NCBI GenBank assembly: GCA_964366055.1
Contig: CAYISE010000009.1
Location: 1 to 24,374, forward strand
DNA length: 24,374 nucleotides
Direction of reading: 5' to 3'
DNA from: JBBTQX01 sp964366055
Lineage (GTDB): Bacteria > Patescibacteriota > Minisyncoccia > UBA6257 > GWB1-50-10
The position numbers and the translations under genes were made by a program. This document shows, one piece after another, positions 14,653 to 23,613 of the stretch. The notes under the pieces are model-generated. The model did not search any database, was not told where the DNA came from, and was given only the letters and a program-made list of their open reading frames with translations. The number at the start of each line of letters is the position of its first letter. Position 1 is the first letter of the stretch.

Positions 14653-15381
14653 TTATTCAGCGTAAAAGAAAACCTGTGTCCGGTCGGGAACCAGATTTTC
14701 CACAATGGATTGGTCCGCCGGAAAAGAGACCTCAAAGGGAGTCGCCTTGAATCCGCCGACTTGTTGGATAATGGTCTGGGCGGCAAAAATCGGGTCCCCG
14801 TATTTATTCTCAAGCAACGCTAACGCTTTCACGTTTTGAACCGCGAACGAACTTTGATTCTTCAAATTGCCGGTGACTTTTATGCCGGCGGAACCGACTT
14901 GAGTGGCGAGGTCGGATGATAAAGACAAATCCGGCTTCAAAAAACCCGCGGCCGGCCGGAAATTGGTCTCAATAATTTTAAAATCCGGCTGGTCGGCTAC
15001 CATTTTTAAATCTAAACCGGCGGTGTCGTAAAAACCAATAATGTATCTCGTTTCACCGGGGTAAATATTTCCTATATTGGAAATTTGGGCGACTACTCCT
15101 CCATTTTTTTCCGACACCGTAAATTCATAGGAGAAAGCGTCGGCGCCGTAATCGGCATTGGGATTCTGAACGCTCGCGAGGAGAATCACGCTCTTCACGC
15201 TCTCGCTTTTGAAAATTCTGGCCGCTTCAGTTAACTGAAGCGGGAGCGGCTGGTTTATTCCGCAGGAAAAGCCAACGCACGCCGGCTGAACCGGAGATTT
15301 CGGAACTATCCCCCACACTACAAGAACAAGAATAATCAGATACAACAAGCCGTATAAAAATTTCTTCTGCCCGCGGGTCAT
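14653..15381 (-). CDS. Membrane-anchored protein of unknown function
   Basis: A 242-residue protein with one N-terminal hydrophobic segment (residues about 9-24) and an extracytoplasmic remainder rich in beta-strand-like patterns. Two similar stretches suggest tandem immunoglobulin-like folds: VKSVILLASVQNPNADYGADAF... near residue 60, and AGIKVTGNLKNQSSFAVQNVKALALL near residue 170. The second resembles the FxLYD type of domain, but this is only a pattern match. It overlaps the tpiA stop by 4 nt (ATGA) and abuts rodA, so it is translated between a metabolic gene and a wall gene. I do not recognise a function; a surface or wall-associated role is inferred from topology. Confidence 0.75.
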   Translation of the reverse strand: MTRGQKKFLYGLLYLIILVLVVWGIVPKSPVQPACVGFSCGINQPLPLQLTEAARIFKSESVKSVILLASVQNPNADYGADAFSYEFTVSEKNGGVVAQISNIGNIYPGETRYIIGFYDTAGLDLKMVADQPDFKIIETNFRPAAGFLKPDLSLSSDLATQVGSAGIKVTGNLKNQSSFAVQNVKALALLENKYGDPIFAAQTIIQQVGGFKATPFEVSFPADQSIVENLVPDRTQVFFYAE

Positions 15382-16070
15382 TCTTCAGCGGAATTGTATT
15401 CCATTATTTTCTTAAACTCTTTTGGTTTCAAACTCGCCCCACCGACCAATAAACCGTCTATATCGCGCGCCTTGAGAAACGACTTAGCGTTTTTTCCGTT
15501 CACCGAGCCCCCGTAGAGTACTTTTGAATTTTGAATTATGAATTTTGAATTAAAGAATTGTTTTATAAATCCGGCCATCTCCGAGGCATTTTTCGGAGTA
15601 TCATTCTTACCGGTGCCGATGGCCCAGATGGGCTCGTAGGCAATAATGAGCGAATTTTGAATTCCCGCGAGATCTTTTTCTAGTTGACCCTTGATATAAC
15701 GTTTCGTTTTCCTTAATTCGTTATTCTTTACTCCTAATTTTCGTTTCGGTTCCCCCACGCATAAAATCACCTTCAAGTCGTGCGCGAGCGCCGCTTTCAC
15801 TTTTTTATTCACCGTTCTGTCCGTTTCTCCCAGCGCTCTCCGTTCCGAGTGCCCCACAATCACATATTTCACGCCGAAATTTTTCAACTCGCGCCAGGAA
15901 ACCTCGCCGGTATCCTGCGCGCCCAATACCGCTTTCTCAAGAACTTTTCCGACGGCTTCTAAAAAAACAAAGGGCGGCGCGATTACCACGCCTTTCCTAT
16001 CGGATAATCTAGCCAGTCCCATTGCTTCCCGCAACGTGGCCGGATTCATTTTCCAATTGGCAACAATCAT
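15378..16070 (-). CDS. tpiA: Triosephosphate isomerase
   Basis: Interconverts dihydroxyacetone phosphate and glyceraldehyde 3-phosphate in glycolysis. It has 230 residues, slightly shorter than the usual 250. Active-site residues are in place: N5 and K7 in NWKMN, H74 in VIVGHSERR, E146 in YEPIWAIGTG, and the phosphate-binding LYGGSVNGKNA and LLVGGASL near the C-terminus. A possible Shine-Dalgarno (AAGGA) lies 7 nt before the ATG, inside the end of the galT remnant. It overlaps the next gene by ATGA. Confidence 0.95.
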   Translation of the reverse strand: MIVANWKMNPATLREAMGLARLSDRKGVVIAPPFVFLEAVGKVLEKAVLGAQDTGEVSWRELKNFGVKYVIVGHSERRALGETDRTVNKKVKAALAHDLKVILCVGEPKRKLGVKNNELRKTKRYIKGQLEKDLAGIQNSLIIAYEPIWAIGTGKNDTPKNASEMAGFIKQFFNSKFIIQNSKVLYGGSVNGKNAKSFLKARDIDGLLVGGASLKPKEFKKIMEYNSAEE

Positions 16071-16071
16071 T

Positions 16072-17022
16072 TTATTTCCTTAAAATCCGCGCAGCCTCAT
16101 CGGGGTCAACGGTATTGATTTCAATTCCCGTCCCCAATTCAAAACCGGCGGAAATATTGGATTGAGGAATAATTTCAATATGCCAATGATAATGATGGCG
16201 GTTCTTTTTACCTCGGACCGGCGCGGTGTGAATAAAAAAATTATAGTCGGGATAATGAAGTTCTCGCTCAATCCTCATAAGGGCGGACCGCAAAGCCAGC
16301 GCAATATCATTCATTTCTTTCTCCGGCGTATCCTCAAAATAAGGCCGGTGGCGCAAGGGATAGACCCGTAACTGAAACGGCTCGCGGGAAACAAAGGGTG
16401 CGACCGCCACTGCCGATTGGTTTTTGAATACTATCCGCTTCCGTTCTTTCAGTTCGCGCTTCATTACAAAACAATGCATGCAACGTTTTTGTTTGGAGAA
16501 AAAACGCGTGGAATTTCCCAATGAAATTTCCACGGCGCACGGCACAATTGGCACGGTCATAATCTGATAATGAGGATGAAAAATACTCGCGCCCGCCTTC
16601 GGACCCCAATTATGGAAAATGGAAATATAAGCCGCCTCTTTTTCTTTTTGAAGCGTCCGGTAGCGATCCTGAAAGACCCGGAATACCAGAGTCGCGTCTT
16701 AATACGAAAATTTAGGTAAAATAAAATTATTATAAAGTGTTAACACAAAATTATTATGGGCGAACCCCCCCAAAAAAACAAAAGAGCCGGGTTTTTTAAT
16801 AAGCGGATTCTCTCCATGAACGACAGCTGGATATTTATTCTCCAAAAGCGCCAGGCGCCAATCCGGCATTTGACCGTATCGCGATATAATTTTTTGACCT
16901 TTTAGAGAATTCTCAAAGGGACATTTTTTTATCCCCGCTTCCGGGCGTTTTCCCCGCCGGGGAGAGATAATCACCCAATTGCCGGAGATTAAATCGTGGC
17001 GGATTTCTGAATTTTTAATCAT
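16072..17022 (-). pseudogene. galT: Galactose-1-phosphate uridylyltransferase-like gene broken by one in-frame TAA
   Basis: A GalT/HIT-type nucleotidyltransferase of the DUF4931-like group. The N-terminal part starts at ATG 17022 (MIKNSEIRHDLISGNWVIISP), with RGKRPEA, CPFE and LLENKYPAV. The frame then meets TAA at 16701-16699 after PKFSY and continues in the same frame: DATLVFRVFQDRYRTLQK, ISIFHNWGPKAGASIFHPHYQI (with the catalytic HPH region), CMHC, FVSREPFQLRVYP, and HHYHWHIEIIPQ, ending at 16072. A single base change would restore about 316 codons. The region just before the stop (GGFAHNNFVLTLYNNF) is A/T-rich and diverged. An internal restart at MTVPIV (16560) would lose HPH. The start overlaps the GT2 stop as ATGA. 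Confidence 0.82.
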
Positions 17023-17753
17023 TCTTTCTTCATAACATATGCTCCTCGCCAGAGCCAAAATCGGATGCGGACCACATCCCAAAGAGTGGAAAAATAGGCC
17101 TTGAGACCGACCGTGGAACGAATGTCATTCACCCACCGCACCGGCATTTCCTTGACCCGGTAACCGAAAAGCCGGGCCAGCGCGATGGCCTCCGCGTCAA
17201 AACCCCAGCGGTCAATTTTAGCGGCGCTGAAAATTTTCATGGCCGCCTCTTCGGTAAAACATTTAAAACCGCACTGGGTGTCCCAAATTTTCGGCACCGC
17301 CAAAATCTGAATAATTAAATTGCCAATCTTACCTAAAATCTGCTTATAAAACGGCTGAGGCGGTTCTAATCGCGCGCCCCTTACGGCCCGGGAACCGATT
17401 ACCACCCCATACCCTTCTTTGAAATACGGCAGCATTTTATCAAAATGGCCGATGGCAGTGGAATTGTCGGCATCGGTGAAAAGGCGATAGTTGCCGTTGG
17501 CTTTCAACATCCCTTCCCTCACCACCCAGCCCTTCCCGTGATTCTCTTTATTATCAATCATCCCTAGATTTTTAACGATATGACTGAAGCGATTGACTAT
17601 ATCGACGGTTTCGTCTTTGGAGCCGTCGCTCACCACTAAAATTTCGTAAGAAAACCCGGCGGCGGAAAGATAACGGTCAATATCAATCAAAGTGAGCGGC
17701 AATCTTTTGGCTTCGTTGTAGGCCGGAATGATTATGGAGAGAAAAGGCCTCAT
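17019..17753 (-). CDS. GT2 glycosyltransferase, dolichyl-phosphate glucosyltransferase-like
   Basis: A 244-residue GT-A fold enzyme. The N-terminal LSIIIPAYNEAKRLP (residues 5-19) and ILVVSDGSKDET bind the nucleotide, and TDADNST near residue 95 is the metal-binding motif. WDTQCGFKCFTEEAA and RWGFDAEAIALARLFGYRVKEMPVRW are typical of the ALG5/DPM-like polyprenyl-phosphate sugar transferases. It likely loads a sugar onto undecaprenyl phosphate for envelope glycans. It overlaps gtrA upstream by 4 nt and galT downstream by ATGA. The pairing with GtrA supports lipid-linked sugar synthesis and flipping. Confidence 0.88.
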   Translation of the reverse strand: MRPFLSIIIPAYNEAKRLPLTLIDIDRYLSAAGFSYEILVVSDGSKDETVDIVNRFSHIVKNLGMIDNKENHGKGWVVREGMLKANGNYRLFTDADNSTAIGHFDKMLPYFKEGYGVVIGSRAVRGARLEPPQPFYKQILGKIGNLIIQILAVPKIWDTQCGFKCFTEEAAMKIFSAAKIDRWGFDAEAIALARLFGYRVKEMPVRWVNDIRSTVGLKAYFSTLWDVVRIRFWLWRGAYVMKKE

Positions 17754-18355
17754 CCCGAAGTTTTCGTTTTAAAGACTATATTTCGGTAACTTAAAAAATT
17801 CCAGAGGAAACCGGCGAAAACGGCCATCAGGGCGCCCAGATTCGCCCAGAGCTTTAAATCCATACCAGCTGGAGCTCCAATCACGTTCACGATAAGCGAC
17901 GCGACGCTCACGTTGATTAACGCGCCGACGAGCGTGAAAAGCCCGAAGCGAATATATTCCGCGACAGTCACCGGCAATTTGCTTTGAAAGGTCCAGAGTT
18001 TATTCCAAAAATAACTGTTAGTGGTCCCGACCAAAAAAGAAACGGATTTGAAACCCGCAAAAGGAAAACCGCTGTAAAAGCCGGTTAGAAACATCAAAAG
18101 GTTCAGCACTCCCAAATCCAAAAGCGTGTTCAACGTGCCCACCGCCGCGAATTTCCCGAACTGGTCAAAAACCGCCCAAAAACGACTCAATTTTTTCAGG
18201 ACAAAAAGCGCGATGGGCGCCAAAAGGGTAAAACCGATGACGGAGGCCGAGATAAGGTCGGCCGACAGAGTTAATCCCAGATTTTTGGCCGGCAAAAGCA
18301 CCAGCCAGCCCACCAAAAAACCGATGATGGTAACGAGATAATAATCTTTCTTCAT
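17750..18355 (-). CDS. GtrA-family membrane protein
   Basis: A 201-residue protein with two hydrophobic segments at the N-terminus (residues about 8-25 and 35-55) followed by a GtrA domain of about four membrane spans. The latter has FGKFAAVGTLNTLLDLGVLNLLMF, TNSYFWNKLWTF, FGLFTLVGALINVSVASLIV and FLSYRNIVFK. GtrA proteins are proposed to flip or position polyprenyl-phosphate sugars. The extra N-terminal pair makes it longer than the usual 120-150. It overlaps the GT2 gene by 4 nt. Confidence 0.88.
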   Translation of the reverse strand: MKKDYYLVTIIGFLVGWLVLLPAKNLGLTLSADLISASVIGFTLLAPIALFVLKKLSRFWAVFDQFGKFAAVGTLNTLLDLGVLNLLMFLTGFYSGFPFAGFKSVSFLVGTTNSYFWNKLWTFQSKLPVTVAEYIRFGLFTLVGALINVSVASLIVNVIGAPAGMDLKLWANLGALMAVFAGFLWNFLSYRNIVFKTKTSG

Positions 18356-18363
18356 TTTTTATT

Positions 18364-20712
18364 TTAATTTCTCAACCGATTATAAATTTCCTGCTCCACT
18401 TCTTCGCGCTTACGGCCGTACTTCAGACGCGAAAGATTTTTCAAATTCTCGGCATAGTCCCGGTCGCTCGGTTCCGCTCTTATCATCCGCACGTTGAAGG
18501 GCTTGGCGGTTTCTCCTTTTATCAAGAGCTTAACATACGCTTGATAGTTATCAATATTTATCAAATCCTGTTCTTTAAAAACCGGTTCAAATTGCTTAAT
18601 CAGGAACTCCGCGTCTTTGGACCCTATTCTGAAGGAGATGAGCGAGCCCACATTTCCGAAAACCGCGTCGCGAATTTTATCCGGCAATTGGGCGATAAAT
18701 TGATGAGCCAGCGTCAAATCCAAACGATATTTTCTCGCTTCGGAAAGAATGACGGCGATGGAATCGGTCGCGAAGTTCTGAAACTCGTCAATATAAAAAT
18801 AAAAATCCCGGCGTTTTTCCTGCTCCATGTCCACGCGGCCCAAAGCAGCCATTAATATTTTGCCCACGACAATCATTCCCAAAAGACTAGCATTCATATC
18901 CCCTATGCGCCCCTTTGATAAATTTACGAGCAGAATCTTGCCGCTATCCATCGCCTCCCGGAAGTTAAAAGCGGATTTAACTTGGCCGATAATCGGCCGG
19001 ACGTAATCGTTCGCCGTGAAGCTGTTGAATTTTGAAGTGATATAGGGGGTGACGTTGGCCAGCGCCGCCTCGCCGCCGGCTTTAATCGCTTCCTTCTCCC
19101 AGAAATCAGCCACCACCGGATTTTTTATTCTCGCCAGCTTCCGGCTTCGGAAAGCCGCGTCCGAAAAAACCCGCGGCACCTCCATTAAAGTCGCCGGTTC
19201 GTTTATGGCGTCCTCCATTAAAAGCAACAGGGCGTTCCGCATATATTGCTCAAACATCGGCCCGCCGGTGGTTTTCAAATCATAAAGCTTGTCAAAGATA
19301 TTCAGCATCTCGTTCACAACGAAGGTTTTTTCTTCCGGCCGGTTAAAATCGTACTCCAGCATATTCAAGCCCACCGGATTGGAAATGTCGCCCGGGTCAA
19401 AAACAATCACGTCCTCCACGCGATTCTTCGGCACCAATCCCAAAATATCCGCCACTAAATCCCCGTGAGGGTCTATGACCGCCACTCCCTTGCCGCGCCG
19501 GATGTCATCGGCCGCCATGTTAATCAGCAAATTGGACTTGCCCGTGCCGGTCTGGCCAACGATGTATATGTGGCGCCGGCGGTCGTCGTCCGTAACCCTC
19601 ACCTCAATCGTCTCGCCGCGAAAAACGCTCCGACCGATGAGAACGCCCTCTTTGGGCAAATTCGCGGGCGGCGGCGCCTCCCTTGATTTTACGTATTTGA
19701 CATTGGGAATATCGGTGAACGGGGTGGGTAAATGGAAAATACTGGCCAATTCGCCGCTATTCAGGAGCATCGCCCCCTTGGCGTTGAAAGCGCGGAAAGA
19801 ATAATCGTGGAAAAATTTCCGGTCGCTATCTTTCACCCGCGTCACCTTAAATTCGTTCCGATTGGGCGCGGAAAATTGGGAAAAACCCGCGGTCAAGCCC
19901 TCAAGAATAGAATCGGCCTGAAACTGGCTCGGCGCCGAAGCGGCAATTCTCACGTTCACCTCAAAAAGCGGTTTGGCTAATTTTTCATTGGTGATTTTTA
20001 CCGCCTCTTCGTCAAGCCGGGGCGGCGCCTCGTCTTTTTTCCCGCTCTTTCCGGAAAGAGCCTCCGTCACATCAGAAAAAGAAAAGGGTGAAACATCGCC
20101 TGACTTTCCGCCTTTTTTCAAATTTTTAAGTACGATCTGGCCTTCTTTTTTGAATTTCTTTCCCGCCGGTTGAATCACGAACTGAATCGCTCCGCCTTCC
20201 CCAATTTCATTGATTTTGGCCAGACCGCCTAAAAGAGGCAGAAAAGTATCCGCTCCCGCTTCCTCATAAGTTCGGACGGGAAGAGTAAAGCGCTCCTTTT
20301 GGGAAACGGTCGCTCCCGCGGCCACGCCGGCATAATTGAAAATATTGTAATCCTCCGCTTTCTCCACGACGGAATCGCTCCAGAGGGATTGGATTTGTTT
20401 CGTAAACGCCTCGGCAAAACGGGCCGGCACCGAGGCGAAAAATGAAATTTCTTTACTCACGTTCGGCACCGCGATTTCAAACGCAATCGGCGCCTTGAAA
20501 GCGGCCACGGAGTTGAAAAGTTGTTCGGAAATGTTTATTTCTTTTTTAAAATCCTTGTCTTTCTCATCCGCGCGGGGGATGCGAATTAAAAAAAGGTTCG
20601 TCTCCAATTGACCGAAAAGCCGTTTCTTTTGACCGGCTCTCCAGAAAAAATAAAAACCGATTCCGCCGGCGAAAATTAATACTGTCAAAACCAAGCTCAA
20701 AAATGGCGACAT
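18364..20712 (-). CDS. TraD/VirB4-like ATPase with N-terminal membrane anchor
   Basis: A 782-residue protein. One membrane span sits at residues 5-25. The poorly conserved region to about 370 has a low-complexity acidic/Lys segment, and the C-terminal half is a conjugation-type ATPase. It has Walker A GQTGTGKSNLLINMA near 386, VIDPHGDLVADIL, FDPGDISNPVGLNML, Walker B FYFYIDEFQNF near 640, and LTLAHQFIAQLPDKIRDAVFGN. Family members pump DNA or proteins across membranes in type IV secretion-like systems. A small partner gene lies 3 nt upstream and a pilin-like gene before that. No relaxase or other type IV secretion genes are visible here, so its substrate is unknown. Confidence 0.85.
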   Translation of the reverse strand: MSPFLSLVLTVLIFAGGIGFYFFWRAGQKKRLFGQLETNLFLIRIPRADEKDKDFKKEINISEQLFNSVAAFKAPIAFEIAVPNVSKEISFFASVPARFAEAFTKQIQSLWSDSVVEKAEDYNIFNYAGVAAGATVSQKERFTLPVRTYEEAGADTFLPLLGGLAKINEIGEGGAIQFVIQPAGKKFKKEGQIVLKNLKKGGKSGDVSPFSFSDVTEALSGKSGKKDEAPPRLDEEAVKITNEKLAKPLFEVNVRIAASAPSQFQADSILEGLTAGFSQFSAPNRNEFKVTRVKDSDRKFFHDYSFRAFNAKGAMLLNSGELASIFHLPTPFTDIPNVKYVKSREAPPPANLPKEGVLIGRSVFRGETIEVRVTDDDRRRHIYIVGQTGTGKSNLLINMAADDIRRGKGVAVIDPHGDLVADILGLVPKNRVEDVIVFDPGDISNPVGLNMLEYDFNRPEEKTFVVNEMLNIFDKLYDLKTTGGPMFEQYMRNALLLLMEDAINEPATLMEVPRVFSDAAFRSRKLARIKNPVVADFWEKEAIKAGGEAALANVTPYITSKFNSFTANDYVRPIIGQVKSAFNFREAMDSGKILLVNLSKGRIGDMNASLLGMIVVGKILMAALGRVDMEQEKRRDFYFYIDEFQNFATDSIAVILSEARKYRLDLTLAHQFIAQLPDKIRDAVFGNVGSLISFRIGSKDAEFLIKQFEPVFKEQDLINIDNYQAYVKLLIKGETAKPFNVRMIRAEPSDRDYAENLKNLSRLKYGRKREEVEQEIYNRLRN

Positions 20713-20715
20713 ATT

Positions 20716-21138
20716 TTACTTAATGATTCCCCGCTTTTTCAGTTCCGGCATAAATTTATCCACCAAGGCGTCATGAAACGCGTCTTCTATAAACGGCGGG
20801 TACCTCCTTGCCTCGCGAGCCGCTTTAGGGAGATCGCCTCCCGCGGCGACTTGAAGGAGGTGCTCCACGGATTTTTTAATTCCTTCATCCGGATTGCCGG
20901 AAAGATAATTCGGCAAAAAATTATCGGCTGGCGAAGCGGCTGGCACGGCGGGAGCGGGACTCGTCGGTTCCGCGCCTGTAACATCATTCTCCGTTTGAGC
21001 CAGCGACCTTAAAGATTGCTTCACCAATTCCCGTTCGGATAAATCATTATTTTCCGGCGATTCTTTGAGCCGCGCCACGTCGTGGCCCAACTGAACTAAG
21101 TGCTTCTCCAAATTTTCGCTGTAATTTTGAACTTTCAT
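20716..21138 (-). CDS. Small hypothetical partner of the ATPase
   Basis: A 140-residue soluble protein that I do not recognise. The N-terminal half is helical and charged (HLVQLGHDVARLKESPENND), then comes a Pro/Ala/Ser linker (residues about 58-72). A C-terminal domain follows with EGIKKSVEHLLQVAAGGDLPKAAREARRYPPFIEDAFHDALVDKF. The start is ATG 21138. It ends 3 nt before the ATPase ATG, so the two are almost certainly translated together and may bind each other. No signal peptide or membrane span is seen, suggesting a cytoplasmic role. Confidence 0.7.
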   Translation of the reverse strand: MKVQNYSENLEKHLVQLGHDVARLKESPENNDLSERELVKQSLRSLAQTENDVTGAEPTSPAPAVPAASPADNFLPNYLSGNPDEGIKKSVEHLLQVAAGGDLPKAAREARRYPPFIEDAFHDALVDKFMPELKKRGIIK

Positions 21139-21162
21139 CTTTGTTATAAAATAATCTTAATC

Positions 21163-22515
21163 CTATTGCTGGCTCAAATTCTGGATTTGGAATGAGCCAA
21201 ACGTGCTGGTCGGAGCGATATTAGTAGAAGTGGAATACGCGCTTCCCGGCGTGGTAAACGGCCCATCCTGACCCGCGCCGCTCATCCAATCAGTTTGCCG
21301 GATGGAGAAATTTTTCCAGCGAGTGAGATAGCGAGATAAACTCACCTGGTCCAGACCCACCCCCAAAAGCCACTGGGTTATCGCGGTTGCCTTTTGAGTC
21401 AGGGGGTCGTCCGCCGTGCCGCTCGGACAGGGCGAGGTGGTGGTGGAAATATTCGCCGAAGAATCATTCGTGCGGCAGACATTCTCAACGTAGAAATAGC
21501 GGGTGAAAACAGCGCTGTTATATAAATTGGAAACCTCGCTCGCCGAAAGCGCGCGATTATAAACGCGGACATCGTCAATATAACCGTTAAACGGGGAGGC
21601 GCCGGCCGCGCCGCGCGCGCCAATCAACAGATTAAAAGCGTTGGCGACATTATTCTGGGTCACCGTCCCGGAACTTTTAACCAATACTCCGTCCACATAA
21701 ATTTTAGCGACATCGTTTGTCTTGGCCGTTGCCGCCACATAATGCCAATTATTGTCGTTATAACCCGCGTCAGTCACAATATCAAAATAACCGCCAGCGC
21801 AAGAACCGGCCGCATCGCAAGAACTGAATCTAATGGCGCCGCTGCCGGTGTTTCTAAAAAGTTCGTAGCCGCCGCCCGCGCCCCCGTTGCTTTTTGAAAT
21901 AATGAAACCATAACTCGTGGTAGTGGCATATTTCAGCCAGACCGACAGAGAATACTTGCTCGTCGGGTCAAGCGTCTCGCTCGCGGGGTCGCTTATCACC
22001 GCGTAATCGTTAGAACCGTCAAAACTCAAACAATTACTCATCTTGCAAGTGGAACTCGCGCGAGTGGGACCGTTCGTGAGCGCGCCGTTGTTATTATTTC
22101 CCGAAGTGTCGTAGACGGTGGTACTCGTACTGGCGGAATTTTCGTCAAACCCCCACTTTCCCACCAAGCCGTTAGTGATATCGTTGCTCGGAACTCCCTC
22201 CTGCCCGACTACCGCAAAATACGACGTGCCGGAAGCCATCAAGAAATATTGGTTGGCGGAACCCTTATTCAAGGAATACACATTCTGCCAGGAAGCATTG
22301 GCGAAAGATTGCGCGTTGTCCATCAATCCCTGGGTCAGTTGGGAAGCGCCGCTCAAATTCTGGTTCGTGGTCGTAGAACGCAACATGAAGGCGATGCCAA
22401 AACTGGCGGTGCCGATGAGAACCGCGCCGATGCTCAAGCCCACGATAATCTCCATTAAACTCTGACCCTTCTCATCCTTAAGAAATGAATTTATGAGACC
22501 TCTTTCCATTACCAT
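21163..22515 (-). CDS. Type IV pilin-like protein with a LamG domain
   Basis: A 450-residue protein beginning with a class III signal: DEKGQSLMEIIVGLSIGAVLIG. Cleavage after Gly leaves QSLME, with the hallmark Glu at position 5 of the mature protein. A LamG/concanavalin-like domain spans about residues 118-340, with LVGKWGFDENSAS, LSFDGSNDYAVI, LSVWLKY, WHYVAATAK, KIYVDGVLV and GYIDDVRVYNRALSASEVSNLYN. A C-terminal region with paired Cys follows. Such proteins are probably minor pilins exposing a carbohydrate- or protein-binding head for attachment. Two ATGs two codons apart (22515, 22509) are possible starts. It precedes the ATPase pair by 24 nt. Confidence 0.85.
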   Translation of the reverse strand: MVMERGLINSFLKDEKGQSLMEIIVGLSIGAVLIGTASFGIAFMLRSTTTNQNLSGASQLTQGLMDNAQSFANASWQNVYSLNKGSANQYFLMASGTSYFAVVGQEGVPSNDITNGLVGKWGFDENSASTSTTVYDTSGNNNNGALTNGPTRASSTCKMSNCLSFDGSNDYAVISDPASETLDPTSKYSLSVWLKYATTTSYGFIISKSNGGAGGGYELFRNTGSGAIRFSSCDAAGSCAGGYFDIVTDAGYNDNNWHYVAATAKTNDVAKIYVDGVLVKSSGTVTQNNVANAFNLLIGARGAAGASPFNGYIDDVRVYNRALSASEVSNLYNSAVFTRYFYVENVCRTNDSSANISTTTSPCPSGTADDPLTQKATAITQWLLGVGLDQVSLSRYLTRWKNFSIRQTDWMSGAGQDGPFTTPGSAYSTSTNIAPTSTFGSFQIQNLSQQ

Positions 22516-22567
22516 TCATTATAAAACATTGGCCGGTAAATATAAATAAAATCCGAATTTTGAAAAT

Positions 22568-22655
22568 TGGCGGAAGGGGCGAGATTTGAACTCGCGGTGC
22601 CTTTCGGCACACTCGCTCTCCAAGCGAGCGCACTAGACCGCTATGCGACCCTTCC
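22568..22655 (-). tRNA. tRNA-Ser (anticodon GGA)
   Basis: An 88-nt cloverleaf on the minus strand. The acceptor GGAAGGG pairs with CCCTTCC; the anticodon arm CTCGC-TTGGAGA-GCGAG gives GGA, reading UCC and UCU. There is a long variable arm with GTGCC-GAAA-GGCAC, and a T-arm with GAGTTCGAATCTC. CCA is encoded in the gene (22570-22568). The long variable arm confirms the serine type. Confidence 0.95.
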
Positions 22656-22697
22656 CTAATTGTTTCAAATTCTAAAACAAATTTTTTTGAATTTCCA

Positions 22698-23609
22698 CTA
22701 CCATCGGCCGCTGGCGCCGCCGCCGCCGGAACTTCCGCCGCCGAAACCTCCAAATCCTCCGCCACCGAAGCCACCTCGGCCACCGAGTCCCCCGCCGCCC
22801 AGCCACCAGGGCGGAATACCTCCTCCGCTCTTGTATCTCTGATAGCCCTTGGAAACGAAATAGTCAAAAACTAATCCGACAACGGTAAGTCCACCAATAG
22901 CAATAAGACCACTGTACAAAAATCCGTAAATGAAACCTATAACAATCCCGGCCACGCCGCCGATAACGCCGCCCGCCCACCAGGATTTGGAACGGCCGAG
23001 AAGGCTGGCCAGCCAGACCAGTATGAAAAAAATAAAGAAGAACCAATTAAAACCAAGGCCATTGCTTGAGCCCGGAGAAGGCGGCGGAGGACTCTCGCTC
23101 GGCACCGCTTGGCCACCCGAAACCGCGCCGATGATTTTGTCCACGACGCCGTTCAACCCGCCCGCATAATCGCCGTTCTTGAAGGCCGGTGTCATCACGT
23201 CGCGAATGAGCCAAAAACTCTGAGCATCCGTTAAAACACCCTCCAAACCGTAGCCGACTTCAATTCTCATTTCTCTGTCATCTTTGGAAACCAAAATCAA
23301 AACGCCGTTGTCTTTTCCTTTTTGGCCGATGCCCCACTCTTTGAAAAGTTCTACGGCGTAATTCTCAACCGTGTCGCCACCCAAATTATTCATCGTCGCG
23401 ACCACAATCGCGTTGCCGGTGGTTTTATTGAAATTATCCAGTTTTGATTCCAGTTGGGCCGCGTCATTTTGTGAAAGCATTCCCGCGAAATCATTTACCG
23501 CGCCGCGCGGCGAGCCGGGACTTTGATAAGCCAAAACCCTGGCCGGGCAGACCAAAATAGGAGCGAGGACTAAAAATAGTCCGCCTAAAACTAGAGTTCT
23601 CTTGAACAT
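22698..23609 (-). CDS. TPM-domain membrane protein (YgcG-like)
   Basis: A 303-residue protein from ATG 23609. A signal-like hydrophobic N-terminus ends near VLAYQSPGSPRG. The TPM domain (to about residue 165) shows VNDFAGMLSQNDAAQLESKLDNF, GNAIVVATMNNLGG, KGKDNGVLILVSKDDREMRIEVGYGLEGVLTDAQ. After a Pro/Ser linker come two to three membrane spans, and the C-terminus is a glycine-rich run ending ASGRW. TPM proteins are linked to membrane-protein quality control and phosphatase-like folds; their role here is unknown. It lies 4 nt after lemA, a pairing seen in many bacteria. A TTG at 23624 would overlap lemA and is less likely. Confidence 0.9.
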   Translation of the reverse strand: MFKRTLVLGGLFLVLAPILVCPARVLAYQSPGSPRGAVNDFAGMLSQNDAAQLESKLDNFNKTTGNAIVVATMNNLGGDTVENYAVELFKEWGIGQKGKDNGVLILVSKDDREMRIEVGYGLEGVLTDAQSFWLIRDVMTPAFKNGDYAGGLNGVVDKIIGAVSGGQAVPSESPPPPSPGSSNGLGFNWFFFIFFILVWLASLLGRSKSWWAGGVIGGVAGIVIGFIYGFLYSGLIAIGGLTVVGLVFDYFVSKGYQRYKSGGGIPPWWLGGGGLGGRGGFGGGGFGGFGGGSSGGGGASGRW

Positions 23610-23613
23610 CAAA

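Noticed and set aside
16072..16560. Separate small HIT-family gene starting at MTVPIV
   Set aside because: The upstream frame continues with conserved GalT sequence, including the HPH motif, back to the in-frame TAA, so this is the rear part of one broken gene.
22660..22842. Proline-rich plus-strand frame opposite the TPM gene tail
   Set aside because: It is the antisense shadow of the glycine-rich C-terminus of the TPM protein.
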